A program made the translations under genes and the position numbers. This document shows positions 1 to 7,303 of a stretch of DNA of 20,784 bases, piece by piece (within the stretch, counting starts at the first letter, position 1; the number at the start of each line of letters is the position of its first letter). The notes beneath the pieces are model-generated. The model was not told where the DNA came from. It worked only from the letters and a program-made list of their open reading frames with translations, and searched no databases. This DNA is from CBFCZU01 sp965602635. Its GTDB lineage: Bacteria; Planctomycetota; Phycisphaerae; SM23-33. The stretch is from NCBI GenBank assembly GCA_965602635.1, contig CBFCZU010000046.1, positions 1 through 20,784 on the forward strand. The letters are read 5' to 3'.

Positions 1-54
1 CCGGCAGGCAGGTGTGCCACCGCGGTCAGTACCCCCAAAACCTTAATGCACCCG

Positions 55-1611
55 TCAGCGCCCACTGGGCAAGGTCGCCACCGGGAAGGTCGCCGGCATC
101 GGCGGCCCAAACCGTCCCCGGGGCCCCATTCCCGGGGCCGGCTGAGATGTGGGGTCCTCCCAATCGCAGGGCGCCAGCGGGCGGTCGCCCTCATTCAGGA
201 AGAAGACCAGGTCCAGGAACTCGCGATCTACCTCTCCCCGGCTGTCTAGGGCGAACTTGCCGGCGTCGTCCTTGCCGTCTTGGCTTATCGAGTAGAGCCT
301 GGGCTTCCCGGCCTTTGGCAGGTATCCCAAGGGGCGCCCATCGGCGGCGAAGGGGTCTGTCGGCAAGGCCGGGAGGTACTTGCCGACCAAGTCGGCGAGC
401 TTCTCGGGCCTGTGGATGGTGTCCATCTCATGCAGCCGGATCGCCAGGGCCACGGCCGCCATCTTGCGCATCGCGAGCTGCCAATAGCAGAGCGTGACCG
501 CTCGACCCACGCTCGGGGTAAGTATGCTGCTGAGCAGCCTGGTGAACCTCTTTATCCTTGCCTTCGGCACCTCGTAAACCGGCAATCTGGCCGCCGCGGC
601 CGGGAATGTCTCCTCCCGCATGGCGTCAACGTAGCCGGTCATGTGCCGCAGCAAGCGGGCCTCGTCCACCTTCAGCATCGGCTGGAAGGCTCTGAGAAAG
701 GCCTCGCCTCGGCTGGGCAGCCCGAGGGCGCCGACCCCCAACCGCCCGCGGCGGAAGCGCTCAAACGTGTCGAACTTCATCGCCCGTTCGCCCATGAAGG
801 CCAGCACCATGCCCTCGCGGATGGGCTTCTCGTCGAGAAGCTCGGCAATGAGCTTGCGGACCTGCTGGGCCGTGGCGCCGCCGTCGCCGCCGACGCGCAG
901 GGCGGGCGCGATCGCCTCCACGCCACTCGTCGCCTGAGCGTCGATGGAGAGATGGACCAGCGCGTGGATGAGGGTAGGCCCCGCCCCGACGGCCCTGCCG
1001 GCGGCGAGGGCGTCGCGGAGGTACTCGACGGCCGCTGCGTCGTCGCCCGCCTCGTGGGCGGTGATCGCCGCCAGGCACAGAAGCCTGGCCAACTCGCGCT
1101 GCCGCGCCAGTGGCGGAGTATTCACTGAAATCGCAGGTCCGCGGAAGTTGAGCTTCCAGTCGGCCTGCTTGAGCCCCCGCGCCTTGCGGCACAGCGCCAG
1201 CGCGTCGGCCGAGAGGGCCAGAATCTGCCGCACCTCCTCGGCGTGCTCACGCCGGAACTCGGGGTAGTACGCCAGGTCGGAGACCATGCTCCCCAACCGC
1301 TCGAGGCGGACGAACTCCTCGTCATCGGAGGCGAGGAAGGGGTCGAGCGGTGCGATGGCCCAGGCCTGGCGGTACAGCTCGCCGGCGTTTTCCTCGTCGG
1401 GTATGGGCTCGGACCTGAAAGCAAGCCAGTCCAGCGGCTCGCCGCGGGCGCGGATGGCGTCGATCTCGGCCTGGAGAACCTTGTCGGCGTGCCGCCCCCA
1501 CTGCCGCCGCGCCACAACCAGCCCCACGATCAGCAGGGCCAGGACCAGCAGCACCGTCTTCCACCGCGACCAGCGCTTCTTCTTCTTCTGTGGCTTGGGC
1601 TCCCCGGACAT
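55..1611 (-). CDS. Membrane-anchored hypothetical protein
   Basis: Function not recognised. The 518-residue product starts with a lysine-rich stretch (residues 6-18) followed by one hydrophobic segment at about 19-34, so it is probably an inner-membrane protein with a single N-terminal anchor and a large extracytoplasmic part. The body is alpha-helical in character, rich in Ala, Leu and Arg. Near the C-terminus (about 405-455) it has an 'LPTDPFAADGRPLGY' stretch and then 'YSISQDGKDDAG'. This pattern resembles the tails of planctomycete pseudopilin-like and DUF1559-type hypothetical proteins, but it does not identify an activity. I chose the ATG at 1611 over an in-frame ATG at 1680 because the extra 23 residues look like untranslated leader and would put a polar stretch before the anchor. 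No strong Shine-Dalgarno is seen at either start. The gene is divergent from the lipoprotein gene at 1748, with 136 bp between them. Confidence 0.8.
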   Translation of the reverse strand: MSGEPKPQKKKKRWSRWKTVLLVLALLIVGLVVARRQWGRHADKVLQAEIDAIRARGEPLDWLAFRSEPIPDEENAGELYRQAWAIAPLDPFLASDDEEFVRLERLGSMVSDLAYYPEFRREHAEEVRQILALSADALALCRKARGLKQADWKLNFRGPAISVNTPPLARQRELARLLCLAAITAHEAGDDAAAVEYLRDALAAGRAVGAGPTLIHALVHLSIDAQATSGVEAIAPALRVGGDGGATAQQVRKLIAELLDEKPIREGMVLAFMGERAMKFDTFERFRRGRLGVGALGLPSRGEAFLRAFQPMLKVDEARLLRHMTGYVDAMREETFPAAAARLPVYEVPKARIKRFTRLLSSILTPSVGRAVTLCYWQLAMRKMAAVALAIRLHEMDTIHRPEKLADLVGKYLPALPTDPFAADGRPLGYLPKAGKPRLYSISQDGKDDAGKFALDSRGEVDREFLDLVFFLNEGDRPLAPCDWEDPTSQPAPGMGPRGRFGPPMPATFPVATLPSGR

Positions 1612-1747
1612 GCGTCCATTATGCCACCAACCCGCCGCGCGGGCAAGCTCCGCGTCAGGCGCGCCTGCCACGGCGGGCACCCATCTGAAGCATATGCCTT
1701 GCGCAGCGCCATTTTACGTCCGGGCGGGAGCGGGTAACATATTCTCG

Positions 1748-3403
1748 ATGAGACGCGGCGTGCCAATGTGTGTCAGCCCGGTGTGCGCAGCCGCCGTCGC
1801 CGTCGCCCTGTTCGCCGCGGGGTGCCGGCGCGGGGCGCGCCGGCAGGAGGAGTTCTACCTCCAGCCGCTACCGATCCAGCAGTCTCAGGTATATCCCGAG
1901 ACGGTCACCGGGCGGTTCGTCTCCCTGGCGGACTTCGAGGAAGCCCCGCTGGCCGGGCAGCCCGGGCACGCGCAGGTCAGGCACTTCACGGTGAGCCCCG
2001 CCGGGTCCGGGGCGGGCATGAAGTACGTCGTCAACATAACCCGCACCGGCGCCGGTGCGCTGGAGGCGGAGGTGCCCGTGGGCTCCTCGCTGGTGTATCG
2101 CCTGCCGGAGGTGCACGACTTCTCCGACTACTGCCTGCTGTCGATGGCGATCTACAGCCGGTCCGTCCGCGACGACCTGCGCGTCCTGCTGGTAACCGAC
2201 CGGGCGGGATGGGAGAGCCACCCGGTGCTGCTGCGGACGGGGTGGAACAACGTGCTGATCGACATTCAGCGGCTGAAGGTACTGCCGGACTTCAACACGC
2301 GGAGGGTGCGCGAGATCCGCCTGCGCTTCGCGGGCGGCGGCAAGGGCACGGCCGGGGCGGCGCGGATCAACCTCGACGACATCATGCTGATCGACAACCG
2401 GCGGGAGATCCTCCCCCTGCCGGAGGGTCTGCGGCTGATAAGGCGCGGGATGGATTACGAACTCCACCTGCCCGGCGATTCCAAGCCGATCAACATTCAC
2501 CAGGGCCACGACGGCCTCTGGCGGATGGGCCCGCTCCAGCCGGTCATTTCGCTGATTGCCCGTGGCGAGGGCGGGCCCAGCGCGTTCGAGCTGAGCCCGG
2601 CGACCAGGCCGGCGGGCGCGCCGGGCACCGGCAGCGTCGCCGCGCCGCGGGAGGAGCTGGACGCGATGGGCCGCTGGCGGGTGGGCGAGGTCCGCGTCGT
2701 CGAGCACAACGCCGTCCGGCTGCGGATGTCGAACACGTGGTACTTCCCGACCGCCGCTGGTCAATGGCCCGGCGGGGACGGGCAAAGCTCCGGCGCCAGC
2801 GAGCCGGCGGCCCTGGGCGCGCGGCGGATCCGCTGGGAATACACCTTCCACGGCGACGGGCGGATGATCACCGACGTGTCGATCAACAACGTCGGCGGGC
2901 GCCGGCTGGCGACGGTCTCGCTGACCGCCCCGAGGCAGGCGATGTGGTCCGACGGGAAGCGCCGCCGCCGGATGCTGGTCAGCGACTTCGCCGACGTGGG
3001 GCGGTGGAGCTTCCTGCTGGCCGGGGACGGCCCGCGCGGCAGGGCCTACGAGGACAACTACGCCAACCCGGCCCGGCTGGAGGTCCGCATGGGCAGCCGG
3101 GGAGTCGCCGACGGGGACGCCGGCGGCGACGGCTTCGACGAGACCCGCGGCTGCTACCGCCTGGCGGCCGAAGTCGGACACTGCCGGTTCTACTTCCACC
3201 CCCCGCCCGGCGGCTTGGCTGACGCCGTCGTCCGCGTCACCGGGCGGTGGAAGGGAAAGGTCGCCGCCAGCAGCGAGGGCCTGGCGCTGCGCCGTCTGGT
3301 GCGGCTGGGCGACGGGTCCGTTCTGTTCGTCGTCCCAGGGGTGCTGAAGCGGCCCGCCTGGGTGGAAGTCACCGGCAAGGTGCCCTTCCTGCCCGAAGAG
3401 TGA
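1748..3403 (+). CDS. Secreted lipoprotein with CBM-like N-terminal domain
   Basis: The product is 551 residues. It begins with two arginines and a hydrophobic segment ending in a lipobox (LFAAGC, lipidated Cys at residue 26), so it should be a membrane-attached lipoprotein. Residues about 56-220 look like a beta-sandwich carbohydrate-binding or galactose-binding-like domain: it opens with 'SLADFEEAP' and ends in 'INLDDIMLIDN' (about 207-217), a layout common at the end of such modules. The remaining 330 residues are beta-rich, with many Trp, Gly and Arg, and are not recognised. They could be a second sandwich or a sugar-active domain. The reading frame is open far upstream, to 1286, but the signal peptide fixes the start near 1748 (ATG) or 1766 (ATG, six codons later). 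Upstream sequence antisense to the neighbour's 5' end is not expected to be coding. A stem-loop follows the stop codon directly. Role unknown; binding of cell-surface polysaccharide is an inference. Confidence 0.8.
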   Translation: MRRGVPMCVSPVCAAAVAVALFAAGCRRGARRQEEFYLQPLPIQQSQVYPETVTGRFVSLADFEEAPLAGQPGHAQVRHFTVSPAGSGAGMKYVVNITRTGAGALEAEVPVGSSLVYRLPEVHDFSDYCLLSMAIYSRSVRDDLRVLLVTDRAGWESHPVLLRTGWNNVLIDIQRLKVLPDFNTRRVREIRLRFAGGGKGTAGAARINLDDIMLIDNRREILPLPEGLRLIRRGMDYELHLPGDSKPINIHQGHDGLWRMGPLQPVISLIARGEGGPSAFELSPATRPAGAPGTGSVAAPREELDAMGRWRVGEVRVVEHNAVRLRMSNTWYFPTAAGQWPGGDGQSSGASEPAALGARRIRWEYTFHGDGRMITDVSINNVGGRRLATVSLTAPRQAMWSDGKRRRRMLVSDFADVGRWSFLLAGDGPRGRAYEDNYANPARLEVRMGSRGVADGDAGGDGFDETRGCYRLAAEVGHCRFYFHPPPGGLADAVVRVTGRWKGKVAASSEGLALRRLVRLGDGSVLFVVPGVLKRPAWVEVTGKVPFLPEE

Positions 3404-3424
3404 AGCTGCGCAAGCGTGCAGCTT
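3403..3424 (+). terminator. Stem-loop immediately after the lipoprotein stop codon
   Basis: AAGCTGC (3403-3409) pairs perfectly with GCAGCTT (3418-3424). Adding one G-U and one C-G pair gives a 9-bp stem with the tetraloop AAGC. It begins on the last base of the TGA stop. No T-run follows, so it may be a weak or factor-assisted terminator, or an mRNA 3'-end stabiliser. Confidence 0.35.
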
Positions 3425-3739
3425 ATCGGACCGCCCCGGCATGCGGCGCCGCCAGGATCACCCGCCGCGCAGATTCGGCCCCGCACGCGGGCGCATCCTC
3501 TTACATTCAATCAAGATGTGCGCCGGGTTGGCCGATATTCCGCACAGTAGACCTACGGAGACGGTCTGGCATGGATGAGGCACATCCGCATTGACAACGG
3601 ATTGGCTCTCAAGTTATTCACTGTTCGGTCAGCCCCGGCGCGGCACGCGATTGTGCCTCGCGCCCGGAAAGCTCGGACCTTTGCGCCCACCGCGGGGGAT
3701 GCGGGCGACCTGGCAAGATAGGCAGAAAGAGGAACGGCC
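3404..3739 (+). promoter_or_regulatory. Intergenic leader ahead of the export/exosortase operon
   Basis: These 336 bp separate the lipoprotein gene from the operon. They contain the post-stop stem-loop, a TTGACA at 3591-3596, and a hairpin in the presumed 5' leader. In that hairpin GGCGCG+GCAC (3637-3646) pairs with GTGC (3653-3656) and CGCGCC (3659-3664), leaving a CT bulge and a 6-nt loop. A 48-codon ATG-to-TAG frame at 3575-3721 lacks a well-placed ribosome site and is not called. No other gene is seen. Confidence 0.5.
3591..3620 (+). promoter_or_regulatory. Possible sigma-70-like promoter for the operon
   Basis: An exact TTGACA lies at 3591-3596. The best -10 is TATTCA at 3615-3620 with an 18-bp spacer, which matches the consensus only in its first three bases. 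Transcription from here would give a leader of about 110 nt before the GTG at 3740. The weak -10 keeps confidence low. Confidence 0.33.
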
Positions 3740-5281
3740 GTGACTACCACACGATCCAGGATGATGACGGCGGCGCTATGGTCGGCAATGGCGGCAAGCC
3801 TGCTGGCCGGCACCGGATGCCAAGAAATGAACCTCGGCTGGTGGAACTGGTTCGACCCCAGCAAGCAGATCCGCACTCCCGACCGGGCGACGGTCAACCC
3901 GATCTTCTCGCAGGTCGGCCCCGCCGACCAGACCCAGGAGCTGGTCCCCAACGCCACCATGCCCAAGCCTGAGGACCTGGTGTACGTCGAGGAGGACTAC
4001 ATCATCGGGCCGTCGGACATCATGACCATCGAGATCCTCGACCTGTTCCAGGAAGGCGTGCCGATGATAATGGGCCGGCAGGTGAGCCACAGCGGGCACA
4101 TACCCCTGCCGCTGCTTACCGAGCAGGTCAAGGCGGATGGGCTCACGAGCGAGGAACTCACCGAGGCGATCAAGAAGGCTTACCAGCCGGACGTGCTCAG
4201 GGACCCGGTCGTCTCCGTGACCGTCACCGGGCCTCAGCAGAACACATACAGCATGCTTGGCGCGGTCGGGCGGTCTGGCCCGTTCCCCATTCTGCGGAAG
4301 AACTTCACCCTGTTGGAAGCGTTGGCGGCCGCCGGCGACGTCACCCAGATGGGAATCGAATGGGCGTACGTGATCCGACCGGCACGGGAGGACAAGCCGA
4401 CGACCAGGCCGGCCGTCGCGCCTCCGACCAAGCCGGCAGAGCCGCAGACCCAGGAGGAGCGGCTCCGGGAGCTGGACAAGTTCATCCCCGGCACGGCCGC
4501 ACGCCCAGCCGACGACGAGCGAATCCTCCTCTCGTCGGTCAGCACCACACCCGCGCCGTCCGCCGCCAGTGCTCCGACTCACGCGACCGAATCGGCCGAA
4601 ACGTACCAGTGGATATACTCCGGAGGGCGCTGGATCCGCGTGCTGGTCAAGGTGCCCACCACCAAGGCCAAGCCAGGGGCCCAGGCCCCCAAGGCGCCGC
4701 CCAAGCCGATCGCGGCGCCCGAAAAGCCAAAGGACAAGGACCCCTTCAAGTGGGCGCAGCACGACCTCTCCGGCCGGGCGCGAATCATCGCCATAAACCT
4801 CGCCGACCTCAAGGCCGGCAACCCGCGGGTGAACATCATCATCCGTGACAACGACATCATTCACGTCCCGCCGCTGACGGTAGGAGAGTTCTACATGATA
4901 GGCGAGGTGCTCCGCCCGGGCGTTTACAGCCTCACCGGCAGGCAGATCACCGCCAAGATGGCGGTCGCCGCCGCCGGCAACCTCGCCCCCCTGAGCTGGC
5001 CTAACAACTCCATCCTCATCCGCCGGGTCGGACGCCAGCAGGAGCAGACATTCCCCCTGCCACTGCAGGACATTTTCGCCGGTCGAGAACCGGACATTTT
5101 CCTCAAACCAAACGACATCATCGCCGTAGGAAGTCATTGGTCGACACCGTTCTTGGCCGTTTGGAGGAATGCGTTCAGGCTGACCTACGGGTTCGGCTTC
5201 ATCTACGACCGGAACTACTCGGAGACGGACTTCGAGATCCCGTTCCTCTCGCCGGATTCGGGCTTCAGGCCGGACAGGTAG
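3740..5281 (+). CDS. Polysaccharide export lipoprotein (Wza/SLBB family)
   Basis: By family, this protein forms or contributes to the outer-membrane channel that exports capsular or extracellular polysaccharide. The product is 513 residues. A signal peptide ends in LAGTGC with Cys27 as the likely lipidated residue; the -3 position is Gly rather than the usual Leu. A poly-export domain runs from about residue 87 ('YIIGPSDIMTIEI') to about 165 ('VVSVTV'). It is followed by a first SLBB-like domain ('MLGAVGRSGPFPIL', from about 169) and a second one from about 382 ('YMIGEVLRPGVYSL'). Between the SLBB domains lies an unusually long insertion of about 150 residues rich in Pro, Ala, Lys and Thr, probably a flexible linker. 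The start is a GTG at 3740, preceded by AGAGG about 7 bases upstream. This is the first gene of the operon. The 70 bp to the exosortase gene contain only a short GC-rich inverted repeat. Confidence 0.9.
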   Translation: MTTTRSRMMTAALWSAMAASLLAGTGCQEMNLGWWNWFDPSKQIRTPDRATVNPIFSQVGPADQTQELVPNATMPKPEDLVYVEEDYIIGPSDIMTIEILDLFQEGVPMIMGRQVSHSGHIPLPLLTEQVKADGLTSEELTEAIKKAYQPDVLRDPVVSVTVTGPQQNTYSMLGAVGRSGPFPILRKNFTLLEALAAAGDVTQMGIEWAYVIRPAREDKPTTRPAVAPPTKPAEPQTQEERLRELDKFIPGTAARPADDERILLSSVSTTPAPSAASAPTHATESAETYQWIYSGGRWIRVLVKVPTTKAKPGAQAPKAPPKPIAAPEKPKDKDPFKWAQHDLSGRARIIAINLADLKAGNPRVNIIIRDNDIIHVPPLTVGEFYMIGEVLRPGVYSLTGRQITAKMAVAAAGNLAPLSWPNNSILIRRVGRQQEQTFPLPLQDIFAGREPDIFLKPNDIIAVGSHWSTPFLAVWRNAFRLTYGFGFIYDRNYSETDFEIPFLSPDSGFRPDR

Positions 5282-5351
5282 CGAGGCGACCTGGACGGGG
5301 CAACCGGCCCGCCACCGCCGGCGGGCGGGACGGCACGGATGTCTGACTTTC

Positions 5352-6377
5352 ATGGCAAGATCGACCGTCAAAAAGGGTTCTGGCGGCCCATCCGGCTCGG
5401 GGCCGGCGCCCCCGCCGCGCGGGAGCCTCGCCGACCTTGTGGCCGGACCGAGCGAGGCGAGCTTCGCCGAGAGCTTCCCCAGACAGACGCTCATCAAGGT
5501 CGGCGTGCTCGCGGTCTTGATGGTCCTGCTGCACCTCAAGCAGATCGACTGGCTCTTCCGCAAGTGGCACAGCGACCTTAACTGGCAGCACGGGTTCATC
5601 ATCCCCCTCTTCAGCCTGTACCTGCTCTACTCCCGGCGGGACGACCTCCTCGCCGCCCGGCGCAGCACCGACCGCCGAGGGTTGGCCCTGATGATCCTGT
5701 GCCTGATCGGCGAGATGCTGGCCGTCTTCCCCATACAGAACTACTGGCTGCGGGACATGTGCATGGTGGGGCTGGTCTTCGGCCTGGTGCTATACCTGGG
5801 CGGAGGAAGGGTCATCCGCGTCACCTGGCTGCCGATACTGTTCCTGATCTTCGCCATGCCGCTGCCCGGGCGAGTGTACAACGCCATCTCCCTGCCTCTT
5901 CAGAACCTCGCCGCCAGGGGCGCGGGGACCGCCCTGGGCCTGTTCAACATCGACGTCAGCAGCTCCGCCAGCACGCTCGACCTGGTCAGCATCTCCGGGC
6001 AACTGCGGAAGCTGACCGTGGCGCAGGCCTGCAACGGGATGCGCCTGCTGATGGCGTTCATGGCACTGGGCGTGGCGGCGGCCTACCTGGACGAGAGGCC
6101 CACGTGGCAGCGGGTCATACTGGTCCTGGCGGCCATGCCCATCGCGATCTTCTGCAACATCCTGCGGGTGACAATCACCTGCCTGATGTACTTCTTCGAC
6201 AAGGAGCAGCTCGGGCAGAAGTTCATGCACACCGTCACCGGACTGCTGATGCTCGTGCCGGCCTTTGCCTTGCTGTGGGTGCTGGGATGGATTCTCAAGA
6301 AGCTCCTCACCGAGGAAGGCGAGCACGACGAGCAGGACGCGCCGGCCGAGACGAGCGACTCGGGAGGGACCGCGTGA
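5352..6377 (+). CDS. Exosortase (PEP-CTERM protein-sorting transpeptidase)
   Basis: Exosortases are multi-pass membrane enzymes thought to cleave PEP-CTERM signals and attach or release the processed proteins. The product is 341 residues, with about eight hydrophobic segments from residue 48 onward and a short polar, Pro/Gly-rich N-terminus. The family's three key residues are present: Cys227 in 'AQACNGMR', Arg272 in 'FCNILRVT', and His293 in 'KFMHTVTG'. The length is normal for a stand-alone exosortase; the EpsI domain is a separate gene downstream, not fused. The ATG at 5352 has no clear Shine-Dalgarno, so another start is possible, but the first membrane segment is intact either way. The stop codon overlaps the next start by 4 bp (GTGA), which suggests translational coupling to the EpsI-like partner. 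Likely substrates are the three PEP-CTERM proteins encoded at 15552-20784. The exosortase subclass was not assigned. Confidence 0.93.
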   Translation: MARSTVKKGSGGPSGSGPAPPPRGSLADLVAGPSEASFAESFPRQTLIKVGVLAVLMVLLHLKQIDWLFRKWHSDLNWQHGFIIPLFSLYLLYSRRDDLLAARRSTDRRGLALMILCLIGEMLAVFPIQNYWLRDMCMVGLVFGLVLYLGGGRVIRVTWLPILFLIFAMPLPGRVYNAISLPLQNLAARGAGTALGLFNIDVSSSASTLDLVSISGQLRKLTVAQACNGMRLLMAFMALGVAAAYLDERPTWQRVILVLAAMPIAIFCNILRVTITCLMYFFDKEQLGQKFMHTVTGLLMLVPAFALLWVLGWILKKLLTEEGEHDEQDAPAETSDSGGTA

Positions 6378-7279
6378 GCGGCAGCGGACAACACACACCC
6401 GCCTCGACCGCAGGACCCCCCGCCGGCAAGGGCGCCCTGGCCTGGATGCGGGCGAACCGGAGCTTCGTCACCGCCGCGACCATCCTGCTGGCCGCCAGCA
6501 TCTCATGGAACCTCGCCATGGGGATGCTGGGATGGACCATGGTCAAGTATCCCGTCCCCGCCCGGGCGGCCGAGACGAACGCGTACCGGCTGGTCAACTT
6601 CCCCACCCGAATCGGCAAGTACAGGCTGGCCCAGGACGGCGAGGTGGACCGCGACAGGCAGACAGGCCAGCCCATCTTCGACAAGGAGCCCGACGGCCTG
6701 ATCGAGATGCCCAGCGAACAGCTCGAGGAGCTGGGCACAACCAAAAACAAGCAGAACTGGTACTATATGAGCATATTCCGGGATACGAGCAGGAGCGCCG
6801 GCGACTCCCGGGCGTACATCCAGTTGAACGTGACGTACTACACGGGCCTGCTGGACGCGGTCCCGCACGTTGCCGACTACTGCATTGCCGCCAGCGGCGG
6901 GCGGGTGGATCCCAAGCTGAGCGGGACGATCTTGGCGTCCCTGCCGGCCGGGGAGGTGCCCGAGGCGTGGCGGGAGATCACGCTCTACCGCACGGCCTAT
7001 ACCGGGCGGCGCGGCGAGCGCTCCGCACAATATCACGTTTTCAGCATGAACGGAGAGCCGACCGCCCACTGGCTGAAGGTCCGCTACGGCCTGATAAAGC
7101 CCTGGGTGCGGTACTGCTATTTCGCCAAGATCCAGTTGGCCCCGAGCAAACCGGGCCTCAGCATCGAGGAAAGCGATGGAGTCTGTCGTGACTTTGCACG
7201 AGCCGCCCTGCCCGAGGTGCTCAAGCTCCTCCCGACGGTGGCGGACGTGGAGAAACTAGCGGCCTCGGGCGGCTCCTAG
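6374..7279 (+). CDS. epsI: EpsI-family exosortase-associated protein
   Basis: EpsI (DUF3485-type) proteins are encoded beside or fused to exosortases, and their biochemical role is not settled. The product is 301 residues. It has a polar N-terminus, a single hydrophobic segment at about 32-53, and an extracytoplasmic domain. That domain carries a conserved-looking motif at about 163-173 ('VPHVADYCIAA', with His165 and Cys170). It resembles the 'VPH-P--C' motif of planctomycete EpsI proteins, but has Ala where Pro is usual. The start is taken as the GTG at 6374, which overlaps the exosortase TGA by 4 bp. An ATG at 6446 (residue 25) is the alternative and would still retain the membrane anchor. 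The following TPR gene starts 24 bp after the stop, so all three are almost certainly cotranscribed. It is also possible that this protein works in polysaccharide synthesis rather than protein sorting. Confidence 0.85.
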   Translation: MSGSGQHTPASTAGPPAGKGALAWMRANRSFVTAATILLAASISWNLAMGMLGWTMVKYPVPARAAETNAYRLVNFPTRIGKYRLAQDGEVDRDRQTGQPIFDKEPDGLIEMPSEQLEELGTTKNKQNWYYMSIFRDTSRSAGDSRAYIQLNVTYYTGLLDAVPHVADYCIAASGGRVDPKLSGTILASLPAGEVPEAWREITLYRTAYTGRRGERSAQYHVFSMNGEPTAHWLKVRYGLIKPWVRYCYFAKIQLAPSKPGLSIEESDGVCRDFARAALPEVLKLLPTVADVEKLAASGGS

Positions 7280-7303
7280 CCGCCGCGGGGCGAGAGATAT
7301 GCT

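Noticed and set aside
1286..1747. N-terminal extension of the lipoprotein frame
   Set aside because: It overlaps the divergent gene's 5' end and would bury the signal peptide, so translation should start at about 1748.
3575..3721. 48-codon small open frame upstream of the export operon
   Set aside because: Its nearest GGAG is about 14 bases from the ATG, too far for a normal ribosome site. The product is basic with no signature, and the region is better explained as a leader.
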